The notes below the pieces were generated by a model. It worked only from the letters and a program-made list of their open reading frames with translations. It made no database searches and had not been told where the DNA came from. 64,000 nt of DNA, taken from JAIOQJ01 sp963718635 (GTDB lineage Bacteria > Planctomycetota > Planctomycetia > Gemmatales > Gemmataceae). Both the position numbers and the translations under genes were made by a program. Positions 46,407-55,532 of this stretch are shown here, piece after piece; the first letter of the stretch is position 1, and each line of letters opens with the position of its first letter. Location: contig OY970367.1 in NCBI GenBank assembly GCA_963718635.1, forward strand, positions 3,658,001 through 3,722,000, given 5' to 3'.

Positions 46407-46979
46407 ATGATTACCGAAAATAACACTCCCGCAGCGCCTTCTATCTCTGCCGACGAGATCAATCGCTTGTGGCAGCATGGGATGCACGAAGAGAAGCTCT
46501 TCCACGACCGCTTGAACTATTTCTCGCTCATCGAGATGAGCCTGCTGACGATGTGCGGCATCATGTACAACAAAGAGCCGGCCATCGGCTTCTTTGTCCC
46601 GCTTGTCGTTATCGCGCTCGCGTTCACATTGCTCTGGTTGGTGATTCAAGCTCGTCACTGGTCGTATTGCGAGCATATCGTCGCTCGGCAGAAGCGAATG
46701 ATCCCCGACTACCAGCGAACGATCGACGAATTTTCAGAGAAGAGCTGGGCTCGCAGTTTCTCCATCTCGAAAGTCCTTGGCCTCTCCATCCCGGTCCTCT
46801 TCGCCTGCGCCTGGCTGGCCTTCCTGGCGTGGCTGCTGATCGGCCCGACCGGTCAAACGGCGGCGGTACAAAGCTTAAACCTTACGCCGGAACGGTTTGC
46901 CTTGGCGCTTTTATCGCTCGGATTCATCTGGATCGTTTATCGGCTCAGGCGCGTCGAGCGGCGGTTGATGAAGCGCTAG
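46407..46979 (+). CDS. Membrane protein of unknown function
   Basis: The protein has 190 residues and four membrane segments in two pairs: about residues 43-56 and 62-83, then 127-148 and 160-178. The N-terminal cytoplasmic part, INRLWQHGMHEEKLFHDRLN, and the paired-TM layout recall small multimeric membrane proteins such as the RipA/SLATT type, but this is only a resemblance. A central cytoplasmic helix carries RQKRMIPDYQRTIDEFSEKS. It is a single gene after the secY terminator and a family B repeat. No catalytic motif. Confidence 0.65.
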   Translation: MITENNTPAAPSISADEINRLWQHGMHEEKLFHDRLNYFSLIEMSLLTMCGIMYNKEPAIGFFVPLVVIALAFTLLWLVIQARHWSYCEHIVARQKRMIPDYQRTIDEFSEKSWARSFSISKVLGLSIPVLFACAWLAFLAWLLIGPTGQTAAVQSLNLTPERFALALLSLGFIWIVYRLRRVERRLMKR

Positions 46980-47095
46980 GGGTGCGTCAAAGAATTCTGC
47001 CATCTGGACAAGCAGGGACGTCAGCGACCGGAGTAAGATTCGTCTTCTAACCTTAACGCTCAACCTTTGAATAGCCCATTGAAGAATATTCAAAT

Positions 47096-47447
47096 CTAGG
47101 GCAATTCCAGCGCCGCCTTGAGACATTGGTCGACAGCATTCATCGTCTTCGCCGATAAATTGCCGATCATGCGGATAATATCCGATTGGTGGATAGTTGT
47201 TATGTTATTGCATTTCACAATTGACAGACCTTTCAGTCCGGATTGAGAATCTTCGGGTAGTGCCGGATCGACAACACACATTGTGTCGGACAGCCGCATT
47301 TTTTGTTTGCCCGGAGATCATAGCAACAATTGTCGTCGCATGCTTTGCGTTATAAGCGGTTGCTTGGACGATAAGCACTGGGCGTCGTTTGAAGCCGGGA
47401 CGATCGAAATAAGGAAAATCGGCCAAGACAACATTGCCTCGTTTCAT
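47096..47447 (-). CDS. MazF/PemK-like toxin (frame-corrected)
   Basis: MazF/PemK toxins are mRNA interferases. The first frame reads MKRGNVVLADFPYFDRPGFK, RRPVLIVQATAYNAK and TTIVAMISGQTKN. At a run of six A's near 47300 the frame shifts; with five, MRLSDTMCVVDPALPEDSQS continues, then GLKGLSIVKCNNITTIHQSD and IIRMIGNLSAKTMNAVDQCL. This is the full MazF order (strand-loop, I-S, L-x2-x-S, G-x-L). Corrected length is 116 residues. Its ATG overlaps the antitoxin stop by 4 nt. Confidence 0.72.
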
Positions 47448-47689
47448 GATTCCTCCAGTTGATAGCTAGCCAAGTACGGGTCATGTGCATCGTCTGCAGC
47501 CATGACCTCATTCATCATGGCCATTCCGACTCGCGGGTTAAAATCATCCAAGACGACTCTTTTCATTCGCCCGTAAGTCGCGGATTGAACCAGGACAAAC
47601 TTTTCATGCGTCGTCGGGTCAACGATCTGTACCGGCTCGCCCGGATGCGCCAATACTGCTTCTCGCAATTCATCGCTAAGCACCAACAT
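47444..47689 (-). CDS. Antitoxin partner of the MazF/PemK-like toxin
   Basis: The protein has 81 residues and starts at ATG 47689. It reads MLVLSDELREAVLAHPGEPV, QIVDPTTHEKFVLVQSATYG, then an acidic C-terminus (MAADDAHDPYLASYQLEES). The layout is that of Phd/MazE-like or prevent-host-death-like antitoxins with a flexible acidic tail that binds the toxin. The 4-nt overlap with the toxin start supports a TA operon. The exact family is not certain. Confidence 0.68.
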   Translation of the reverse strand: MLVLSDELREAVLAHPGEPVQIVDPTTHEKFVLVQSATYGRMKRVVLDDFNPRVGMAMMNEVMAADDAHDPYLASYQLEES

Positions 47690-47831
47690 TGCTTTTCTCC
47701 CTAGGGAAACATGATTGCCACTACGGCGAATCAGGAAAGCCAGTCGTTTGAATTTATGTACTTTGTAAACTATTTCGGCGGGTTCTGGATTTTTAGAACA
47801 TTATCGCATTGGGGCATCTAGGACAACGAAT

Positions 47832-49880
47832 GCTAGCCTAAGTTGCGCACTTCCGAGCTAAAATCATCGATTTTCGAAAATTTTGGGACGAAATTCCCGA
47901 CGAATATTGCAGTTTGATGCCCAAATGCGATGTAGTGGAAACCCGGCCTGTAGCCTACCCCGGTCGCCCGAATTCGGTTTCCGGAGGTGGGGATGTTCCT
48001 CCGCCGCTACACGCGAACCAAGGCCGGCAAGACCTACACGTACTTCGCCCTTGTCGAGAGTGTGCGCACCGAGGCCGGGCCGCGCCAGCATGTTGTCGCC
48101 CACCTCGGCGAACTCAACGCCGATCAGGAACGCCGTTGGCAACGCACGGTCGTGTTTCACAACCGGCAAGGCGATACGCAGCAACTTCGTCTGTTCCCCG
48201 ATGACGACGACGTGCCGCTCCCGGACGATCCCGACATCGTGCGCGTCCGGGTCGGCGAAGTGAGCTGGTCCAATGCTCGCTGCTTCGGCGATGTCTATCT
48301 GGCGCGCTGGTTGTGGAACCTGCTCGACCTCGACGCGATCATCAATCGGCACATGACTCAGGGCAAAGAGACCGTGCGTCCCGCCGATGTCGTCGCCATC
48401 GAAGTCATCAACCGCTTGTGCATCCGTGCAGCGAGTTCGCCCTGGCCGAACATTGGTACGCATCAACCGGACTGGATGACCTGCTCGGCGTGCCCGACGA
48501 AGCCGTCACCAAAGACCGTCTCTATCGCACCCTCGATCATTTGCTCAAGGCGCAAACCGTCATCGAGAACGACTTGAAAGCGCGCTTCCAAGGCTTGTTT
48601 CAACTCGATTACGACTTGCTCTTGTACGACCTTACCAGCAGCTACTTCGAAGGATTGGCCGAGGAGAACGACTTGGCCAAGCGCGGCTACTCGCGCGATC
48701 ACCGTAGCGATTGCAAGCAAATCGTGCTGGCTCTGGTCGTCACGCGCGAAGGCTTTCCGCTGGCGCATTACACGATGGCTGGCAACGCCCGGGACGTGCA
48801 GACGGTGCGTCAAGTCGTCGGCGAAACCGAAGCGCGCTTCGGCAAAAGCCAGCGGGTTTGGGTCATGGATCGCGGCATGATCAGCGAGGACACTTTGGCG
48901 TTTCTCGATGAGCCCGGCCGCCGCTATCTGCTGGCGACGCGTCGCCACGAATTGTCGCATTTTCAAGAGGAACTGGCGCGAACGGGCTGGCAGAGTCTTC
49001 CCGATCATCCCGGTGTCGTTGTCAAAGCGCTACAGCGCGATGGCGTTCATTACCTCTTGGCTCGCAGTAACGACCGCAAGAAAAAAGAAAGGGCCATCCG
49101 CCGTCGGCAGCGACGCATGTTGGCGGCCGCCCTTCGCAAGTTGCACGCTCGCATCAGCAAAGGACGCTTGAAGAACCGCGACAAGATCATGGAGGCGATC
49201 GGCCGGCTCAAGGGCCGCTCTCCGAAGGCCACGCCATTCGTGAAGCTGACTGTGAGCGACAAGCCCGTGTCGCTGCTCGTGGAGTGGCACGTCGCCAAGT
49301 TCAAGGACGCGTTGCGGCGCAACGGCGCCTACCTGCTGCGGAGCAACCAAGGCGGCTGGACGGCCGAGGAGTTTTGGGAAACATACATGCAACTCGCAGC
49401 CGTGGAGCGTGCCTTCCGCGTCCTCAAATCCGAGTTGCTGTTGCGGCCGATCTGGCATCACTACAGCGGCCGGACACAAGCCCATGTCTTCGTATGCGTT
49501 TTGGCTTATGCGTTATGGAAGACGCTCGATCATCTCGCCAAGCAGGCCAAACTGCAAACGCTGATTCGCAAACCCGACTTAGCCCGCGGCAATGCTGTCC
49601 CCAAGCCTCGGCCCATGACTCCGGAAGTCATTCTGCGCGAACTGGGCCAGATCATGATCGGCGACATCGAACTGCTGAGCACCGATGGCCGCCAACTGAT
49701 CTTCCGCCGCGTCGCCCGCCCGAACGCCGAGCAGAAACGAATTCTCCAGGCACTGGGTATCCAAATGCCCGAACGCCTGAGTCCCGACCGCGTTTTGTAG
49801 TGAAGACTTCGGGGGCCTGCCTATCATATTCCTCGGGATATCGCCTTGCCGACCGCGCCAAGTGCGCAAGATAGGCTAGC
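47832..49880. mobile_element. IS1634-type insertion sequence
   Basis: About 2.05 kb. The left inverted repeat (47832-47852, gctagcctaagttgcgcact t) and the right one (49860-49880, aagtgcgcaagataggctag c) match at 19 of 21 positions when one is inverted. The single transposase gene fills the space. No exact target duplication is visible next to the repeats, which might mean the true tips are a few bases off. Confidence 0.82.
47993..49800 (+). CDS. IS1634-family (IS4 superfamily) transposase, one frameshift
   Basis: The DDE transposase starts at ATG 47993, behind a GGAGGTGGGG SD (MFLRRYTRTKAGKTYTYFAL). The first frame ends in nonsense after NRLCIRA (near 48432) and the second continues SEFALAEHWYASTGLDDLLG. 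One missing base (likely CC read as C) explains it. Catalytic region: LLLYDLTSSYFEG (Asp), RVWVMDRGMISEDTLAFL (Asp), and ETYMQLAAVERAFRVLKSEL (Glu of the YREK-like region), followed by LRPIWHHYSGRTQAHVFVCV. Corrected length is about 602 residues. With the inverted repeats intact, the element may be functional if the indel is an error. Confidence 0.85.
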
Positions 49881-49989
49881 AGATTTTTTCGCGGTGCAGC
49901 CCTGGCAAAGAGCGTTTCCAATTTGTTCATGCGACGTTGCTCCTAACGTCCGATTAATTCACAACTGCTGTCGTCACCGTTGCGCAGAA

Positions 49990-50739
49990 CTATGGCGCCG
50001 AATGAAGCGTCCGGCCGCCATCGACCGGTAGGCATACCCCGGTGATGAAATCGTTTTCAATCAGACTCAGCACCGCCTGGGCAATATGTTGAGGCGTTCC
50101 TTCGCGTTTGACGAGCGTCCCCTCGATCGCCTGTGCTTTCTCGGCAGCGGTCAGGTCATCGGGCAACATCACAGGTCCCGGCAGAATACAGTTGACGCGC
50201 ACGCGCGGGTTACGGCTGGCCAGTTCGACGGCCAAGCTTCGCGTAATGGCGGCAACAGCGCCTTTTGATGGAAAGTACGCGGCATAATCGAGGTAGGGTC
50301 TCACCTCCGCCCAATCGCCCATGTTGATGATGACGCCGCCTTCCGGCTGCTTCACCATCGCCAGTCCCGCCCGCCGAGCACAGAGAAAAGTGCTCAGGGC
50401 GTTCGCTTCAAAGTGCCGGCGGACATCATCAGCCGTCACATCCTCCAGGCGCTTCCGTTCCCAAATGGCCGCGCAGTTCACCAGGACATCGAGGCGGCCG
50501 AAACGTTGCAGTAAGTCGTCAATCAATCGGCGTACCGCGTGTTCATCGCGCAGATCGGCCTCAAAGGCCACGACATCCGCACACTTTTGTTTGAGCAGTG
50601 CGACCGCTTCGTTCGCTTCGGCCGCCGAAGTGTGATAATGCAGCGCGAGACGATAGCCGCGATCGGCCAGCGCCTCGGCGACATGGAAGCCAATACGCTG
50701 CTTGCCGCTGCCGGTCACCAGGGCTACGCGTGTTTGCAT
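49990..50739 (-). CDS. Short-chain dehydrogenase/reductase, pteridine-reductase-like
   Basis: The protein has 249 residues. NAD(P) motif: VALVTGSGKQRIGFHVAEAL, a T-G-x3-x-x-G variant found in pteridine reductase/FolM-type SDRs; then ALHYHTSAAEANEAV, where a His-Ser-type dinucleotide-selecting loop follows. Catalytic Tyr and Lys are in YAAYFPSKGAVAAITRSLAV, with Asn in DVLVNCAAIW. The Ser position is NMGDWAEVRPY (Asp-Trp in place of Ser), again as in pteridine reductases. VDGGRTLHSAP closes the protein. Dihydropterin reduction is inferred. Confidence 0.85.
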   Translation of the reverse strand: MQTRVALVTGSGKQRIGFHVAEALADRGYRLALHYHTSAAEANEAVALLKQKCADVVAFEADLRDEHAVRRLIDDLLQRFGRLDVLVNCAAIWERKRLEDVTADDVRRHFEANALSTFLCARRAGLAMVKQPEGGVIINMGDWAEVRPYLDYAAYFPSKGAVAAITRSLAVELASRNPRVRVNCILPGPVMLPDDLTAAEKAQAIEGTLVKREGTPQHIAQAVLSLIENDFITGVCLPVDGGRTLHSAP

Positions 50740-50832
50740 TGGTATTTTCCAAGTCAGTCTTTTTGAAGTGCAACAAGGAATTTAAACGTGAAATCCGATT
50801 GGACGATGCAAATCTTACGCGCACGGCTCAGC

Positions 50833-51058
50833 TCATAACAATGCGTAGAACTGCTCCACCGTCAGCCCAGCAGCTTCGATTTGATTGAGTAGGACTTGTT
50901 GCCTATATCTTCGTTACCGTGGACAGGAATACTCAACCGTTTTGGATGCCCATCTTTCTTCATGATGTGATGACTGCCTCTTATCCGTATCACGCGAAAC
51001 CCGTGCGCTCGAAAGCGCGAACGACCTCTCTTCCTTTCACTTGGCGCTGCTTAGACAT
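50833..51058 (-). CDS. hicA: HicA-family mRNA interferase toxin, two apparent frameshifts
   Basis: Restored from three frames: MSKQRQVKGREVVRAFERTG, then FRVIRIRGSHHIMKKDGHPK RLSIPVHGNEDIG, then VLLNQIEAAGLTVEQFYALL. GSHH with the catalytic His and IPVHGN are the HicA signature. The breaks fall where GGGG would be needed but GGG is read, and where AAA would be needed but AA is read. Corrected length is about 75 residues. It overlaps the end of hicB by 8 nt. Confidence 0.75.
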
Positions 51059-51362
51059 CGATGGTAATCCATCTATCGTTGGGAAGCTTGTCCACAGTCG
51101 CATTCACTTCCCACGGGATCATCTCGCCAGCTTCCGTATAGGATTCGATGATGCCAGAAGCCGCCTCCACAAATCGCTCAAGGGCTTGTTCTTCGGTGCC
51201 GCCACAACTGCCGGCGCCAGGGAGATTCAAAGCGATAGCCGAATAAATCCCAGCATCGTCACGAGTGACTTCAACTAAAAACCGGTAAGCCTGCACATCG
51301 CCGGGTTCGTGTGAAACACTCCGAGCAGCGTCTTTGCCCGCTCTTTCGTGAATTATGGACAT
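51051..51362 (-). CDS. hicB: HicB-family antitoxin
   Basis: The protein has 103 residues from ATG 51362 with a strong AGGAGGTGA SD. It reads YRFLVEVTRDDAGIYSAIAL, NLPGAGSCGGTEEQALERFV and EAASGIIESYTEAGEMIPW. This is the HicB partial RNase H-like fold (P-G-x-x-x-x-G-x-T-x-x-E-A). The C-terminus (DKLPNDRWITIDV) is short, without a DNA-binding HTH or RHH. The order hicB-hicA is the reverse of E. coli but common elsewhere. It precedes and overlaps hicA. Confidence 0.82.
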   Translation of the reverse strand: MSIIHERAGKDAARSVSHEPGDVQAYRFLVEVTRDDAGIYSAIALNLPGAGSCGGTEEQALERFVEAASGIIESYTEAGEMIPWEVNATVDKLPNDRWITIDV

Positions 51363-51429
51363 TTCTACTCACCTCCTGCCGAGAGGATAATTGTCTTGTG
51401 AGGGTGGAACAACACTTTCTGGCAATTCA

Positions 51430-51496
51430 GGCGAGCGGCGCGGCGTAAGCCCGCCGTGGTTTCGAAACCACGGCGGGCTTACGCCGCGCCGCTCAC
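51430..51496. repeat. Palindromic repeat (family G)
   Basis: The arms gcgagcggcgcggcgtaagc and gcttacgccgcgccgctcac surround the perfect inner palindrome ccgtggtttcgaaaccacgg. It is the second copy of the element at 37804. The flanks tttctggcaattcagg and gttggcgcaccc repeat the shared border motif. The 449-base gap 51363-51811 also contains a GC-rich stretch (51640-51800) of unknown nature, perhaps an IS end. Confidence 0.8.
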
Positions 51497-51811
51497 CTGA
51501 ATCAGTTGGCGCACCCGCTTGTCACGCATCTCCATGCACAACCTTTGAAGTTGTCGTATCACTTACTGTATTTAAGCTAAAGTAGTTCTGGCATCAATTC
51601 CTAAACACAGGGACTTTAGTGCCCCCTTGTCCCCGTCTCTGGGACATGCCTCCTGCCCTCATGGTTACACACAATCTGTTTCGTCGCTGGCTTTGAGCCT
51701 GAAAGGCTCTTTCTGTCAGCCCAGGCGGAGACCCGGCTTGCCGGGTCGAAGGCCTGGGTTCGTCGCCGCATCCGTCCCATCGCCCCTGTAGGGCAACGCT
51801 GTGAAGGATAT

Positions 51812-53297
51812 TTACTGGGTTTTTCTAGCTTCCGCTCGGTCGAGTAGTTCTTTTTCTTTCGCTGTGGGGTTACGAAGCTTGGGGTCTCCCAACGGTTTTT
51901 TATCGGGGTTCGGACGACGGTAGCGAGATTGTTTGGATTTTTTCCGGATGTAACAATCCGTAACTGCATTGCGAAGTTGAGTGGTCAAGTCTTCTCCCGG
52001 TTCTGGAAAATCTTTCGGGTTCCGCATGCAGTCGCGAAGAGCACGCATTGTTTCGGCCAGGCTGCGCTTAGCCGGATTGTTTGGCGGCTCTGCCTTGTCC
52101 GACTTCGATGCCCTTTTCGCCAACTGTTCCTTGAGGGCGAACAGTTCCGCGAACGTCATCGCCATGATCGACCAGTCTAGTTCGGCCAGCAGACGTTGAT
52201 TGTTTCGACACCGGAGCTTGGCGTGATCGAGCGTCTGCTTCAGGAATTCCACTTCGATCCCCCAACGCATCTCGTAAAAGCGTTGCATTTGCTTGATTGG
52301 CAGCCGCTGCTTATCCAGCACGCTCGTGAGCAACCAGACTCGGGTTTTGCCACGCAGAACGACCAGGACCAGTCGCAACTTCAGCGGTGGTTGGCCGCTC
52401 TTCATCATGGCCTTGGGCCAGCAGTAGACGAGAGAACATTTGCCTTTTTTCTCGATCGTGCAGTCGGCCAGTTGCCTCAAAAGATTCACGTTCCCGCCGA
52501 CGCGAGTGAGAAAGTCATTTCCGCGTTCGATCAGACTCGACCAGAACGGATAGCCGATGAAGCCTGCATCTGCGCAAAACAGAGTGTTTTTGGGGAACGC
52601 TTCGGCATCCAGCATTTCCGTGACATGCCGGCGTTCGCTGGAATCCGACGGACCCAGCCGCCAACACCAGGGCAGCCGGAGGCCCATATGCCACATCATG
52701 GTGATCCAGGCTTGTGGCTCTTGGGGTTGGGCTTGTTCTTTTCGTTCTTCCGCCGCCGCATCCCTTTGGTCTTTTTCTTGCGATACTTGGCCGTCTTTCC
52801 TTGTCCCTAGTTGGTTGCACACAACGCTGTCTCATTGGACTTGGTTCTCGGCGCCGAACTTCGCGAACCATCGAACGCAATCGGCAGCCATCCCTTCACA
52901 TGAAATAACTCGCCGCCAATCTGTTGCATCCGCTCTCGTACCAGATTCCAAAGAACCGGCATGAACGTCGGGGTCCATTTGACCAAAGCTCCCATGAAGC
53001 CTTGGTAGGTGCTCAACGGCGCCGCTCCGAACATCTTTCGGCATAACTTAACGGCATGGGTGATACCGTCCGTTACAAAACGTGCGTCGCTGCACGCCCA
53101 GCAGAAGGCCAGCCACACCAGCTCCACCGGCTGCCATTTGCTTATTGCCGTGGAACTTGATTTTCGAAAAGATTACCTCCACTGGGAAGCAGCCATTGCT
53201 CCAGAGCTTGGAGAGATTGCAGATCGGTCGAAGGCGTTTCCGTTTGGCGACGCGACCGCCTTGCCCGCGCTTTGCGAGAGTTTGCTGAAGAAGCCAT
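51812..53297 (-). pseudogene. IS4-type transposase, multiply frameshifted
   Basis: At least three breaks. The N-terminal frame (MASSANSRKARARRSRRQTE, LQSLQALEQWLLPSGGNLFE) joins WQPVELVWLAFCWACSDARF near 53165 if AAAA becomes AAAAA. YQGFMGALVKWTPTFMPVLW runs to a stop (AAC TAG) near 52810. Then GQGKTAKYRKKKTKGMRRRK in one frame and PQAWITMMWHMGLRLPWCW in another are joined by CCCC to CCCCC near 52717. The C-terminal part has FCADAGFIGYPFWSSLIERG (Asp) and RFYEMRWGIEVEFLKQTLDH (Y-x-R-W-x-I-E, catalytic Glu). Some breaks look like read errors, but the in-frame TAG suggests real decay. Terminal inverted repeats were not found. Confidence 0.75.
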
Positions 53298-53423
53298 GAG
53301 CCAGATTCCTTTCTGACAGAATCGTTTTCAGTTGGTCTGAGCAGGAACCTGGCTCTTTTCGCAAATTTCCTAAATTACCAAAACTCCAATTTCTTAACAA
53401 AAATATCCTTCTCGGCGTTGCCG

Positions 53424-53520
53424 GTAGGGGCGATATACGATAGCCCACGGCGACAGCCGTGGGAACAGGCGAATCAAGAGCCCGAAAGCCCGGGCAGGGG
53501 CGACATATCGTTGGCTCCAT
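53424..53520. repeat. Degenerate tandem ggggcgayata motif region
   Basis: Two aggggcgatatacgatagcc / aggggcgacatatcgttggc units, 75 bases apart, flank a small palindrome (cccacggcgacagccgtggg). The 293-base gap 53298-53590 holds no gene; its end carries the gccagaatcgattggcgcac border motif. Confidence 0.55.
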
Positions 53521-53590
53521 CGTTGACGGTAAAGCGGGCAGAGCCAAAAAGCAGCTTTCGTTGTGCCAGAATCGATTGGCGCACCCAAAT

Positions 53591-54418
53591 TCACCAGCGT
53601 GCGGAGAGGGCCGTTGGTTTTTCTTCGAAGAATGGAATGTTGCTAGTGAGCGGGAAAGATTCGAGTACAGCCTGCATCTCGGGCCGTAGACGGCACATCG
53701 CGAGTTTGCTGCCTTGGGGTCGCAGCCAACCTTGAAGTTCGCCGAACATTTCGGCGGCAGCACTGGAGAGTCGGCGCACGTTTTTCAGGTCGATCAGAAT
53801 TTTCAGGTTCGGCCGATTCAGGTTATCGTGCAGTTCTTTCTTGACGAAGACGAGCTCCGCTGTTTCGACCAGGTAAGCGTCGTTTACGCGAACGATGGTG
53901 ATGCCGGCTTCGCGCGAGATGCGTAGCCGGCCTTTGATGATTCCGCTGCGGGCCGACATATGATCGAGCATGGCAGAAGCGACTGAGGCGGCATCATCGC
54001 TGTTATCGGGCCCAGCCAGCAGCGTTTCGAGTCGATCCATAGCGGTGATCTTCCGGCTGCCGTCGAGGTCAAGGCACTTCAGCGCCCACTCTTCCAGATC
54101 GCGCTTCGATAGCGCTCTCTCGTTGAACTGAACCATGAAATGGAGCGGCCCGACGTCGAGCAGATCGCCGGCGTGCAAGGGCCATTCTTCACTCGGCGGG
54201 ATCTCTTCACCGTTGACGCTGGTCACGCCGCCGCTGTCCAGATCACAGACGAAAACCTTGCGATCCCGGCGCACCAGCGCGCAATGCTGGGCGCCGATGC
54301 TTTCGTGAATTGAACGGAGCTGGCACTCAGGTCCCGAACCAATGAGGAAGAGATCGAAATCGATTGGAATGGGCAGTCCCTGCTTTTTACCCTTGGCGAC
54401 GATTAAGTAAAATTTCAT
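53591..54418 (-). CDS. FHA-STAS fusion protein
   Basis: The protein has 275 residues from ATG 54418; the frame is open further upstream, to 54556, but without a conserved start. Residues 22-98 form an FHA domain (LFLIGSGPECQLRSIHESIG, then VCDLDSGGVTSVNGEEIPP, HAGDLLDVGPLHFMV), though the Arg that grips phosphothreonine is Ser here. Residues 190-265 form a STAS domain (IVRVNDAYLVETAELVFVKK, ILIDLKNVRRLSSAAAEMFG), with Ser-Ser-Ala where anti-sigma antagonists carry their phospho-Ser. This suggests a partner-switch signalling protein. A kinase gene lies about 1.1 kb away on the other strand. Confidence 0.8.
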   Translation of the reverse strand: MKFYLIVAKGKKQGLPIPIDFDLFLIGSGPECQLRSIHESIGAQHCALVRRDRKVFVCDLDSGGVTSVNGEEIPPSEEWPLHAGDLLDVGPLHFMVQFNERALSKRDLEEWALKCLDLDGSRKITAMDRLETLLAGPDNSDDAASVASAMLDHMSARSGIIKGRLRISREAGITIVRVNDAYLVETAELVFVKKELHDNLNRPNLKILIDLKNVRRLSSAAAEMFGELQGWLRPQGSKLAMCRLRPEMQAVLESFPLTSNIPFFEEKPTALSARW

Positions 54419-54618
54419 CGGCTTCCCCGCGAGAGAAAGAAGAAGCAAATTTCTGTGCATGCACCCTTGGGATTTGCCACAACTGACAATCGTGCCGCAT
54501 CGGGCGAGCGAATTCAATATGAGACAAGGGCTTTTTTCCAGCCTAAGGCGGTTCAAGGCGACTGCGGGATGGATTGGGCGGCGGATGCGGTCGCTGTACA
54601 GAAACTCATACGAAGTGC

Positions 54619-55044
54619 CTAATCCATCCAGTTGGAGAATCGCGATCCAGGGATCAATTTGAAATCTTGATAGTTTGCCGTTAATAGGAGTGAGTTTGTA
54701 GTTAAGGCAATTGATGCAATCTTCAAATCGCTCGTTCCAACTCGAATTTTTGACTGACGAAGATCTTTGAAGCGATAGGCCGAAGCCTCGTCGAATTCGG
54801 CAATCTGATAGTGCGCATAGAAATCAAAAAGTCTTGCCAGTTCGCGGTATGGATTCACCTGTCTGAGAGCATCACGTTCTTTGTTGACAGTGGCAAGCCA
54901 ACCTTTTACTTGCTCGACGGCATTGACAATCGTAGTGCAAACTTCGCCATTACCAGCGGCTTGCAGACGGCTCACCAGTCGCTTACACCGTTCAGCGGTT
55001 TGAAAGCGTAGCACGGAAAGGTGATCGGTATCCAGGATGATCAT
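54619..55044 (-). CDS. PIN-domain (VapC-like) toxin
   Basis: The protein has 141 residues. PIN acidic residues: Asp5 in MIILDTDHLSVL, Glu44 in TIVNAVEQVKG, Asp106 in VGTSDLKIASIAL, and the last in LLTANYQDF (Asp127). This is the full set for a metal-dependent ribonuclease. The antitoxin gene overlaps its start by 4 nt. The family includes tRNA-cutting VapCs; the target here is unknown. Confidence 0.85.
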   Translation of the reverse strand: MIILDTDHLSVLRFQTAERCKRLVSRLQAAGNGEVCTTIVNAVEQVKGWLATVNKERDALRQVNPYRELARLFDFYAHYQIAEFDEASAYRFKDLRQSKIRVGTSDLKIASIALTTNSLLLTANYQDFKLIPGSRFSNWMD

Positions 55045-55253
55045 TCAAATCTCCCAGCTCGCGCTTCCTCCCGTTCCGCTTCGCGCACAGCCAGCATCTG
55101 CTGTTCCACCTTCCACATAAATTCGCTGTCCTTGAACATGCCAATCGATTGCTGCCAATCCTTTTTGCGCGGTTCTTTCCGTGCAAGTTCGGCCACGGTG
55201 CGCTCAAGCTCGGCCAGTCGCTTCTCAAAAGCATCCATCTTTGCATCACCCAT
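55041..55253 (-). CDS. Antitoxin partner of the PIN toxin
   Basis: The protein has 70 residues from ATG 55253 (MGDAKMDAFEKRLAELERTV); an earlier in-frame ATG at 55298 is possible. It is a coiled-coil N-terminus followed by KKDWQQSIGMFKDSEFMWKV and a charged tail (REAEREEARAGRFE). The W-x-x-S-x-G-x-F/M-x-x-D pattern is common in small partners of PIN toxins. The stop overlaps the toxin ATG (ATGA), which supports the pairing. Confidence 0.7.
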   Translation of the reverse strand: MGDAKMDAFEKRLAELERTVAELARKEPRKKDWQQSIGMFKDSEFMWKVEQQMLAVREAEREEARAGRFE

Positions 55254-55532
55254 GTTTTGCTCCACTAGACGGTTCCTTTCACCGCAACTTTTCATCAACT
55301 GCTATGATAACGATCTGAAAGGCTGATGCAATTCGTTCCTTGACCGCGATTGAAAGATTGGCACTCCTTGGACCAACATCCAGAGGTCGGCCAATCAATG
55401 ACGCAGTGCTCCAAATATACCGGCGCTTTTTCCGCAAATCTCCGCACAGCCGTCTTGACTCCGTTGAAGCATAGAATGAGGAATGTTAAGCTGAAATGAG
55501 AGAATCGCCGCGTTGAAAACTTTGGTGGTCGC

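Noticed and set aside
48313..49800. Programmed -1 frameshift in the IS1634-type transposase
   Set aside because: There is no slippery heptamer of the A-AAA-AAG type at the break near 48432; IS1634 transposases are normally one frame, so an indel is more likely.
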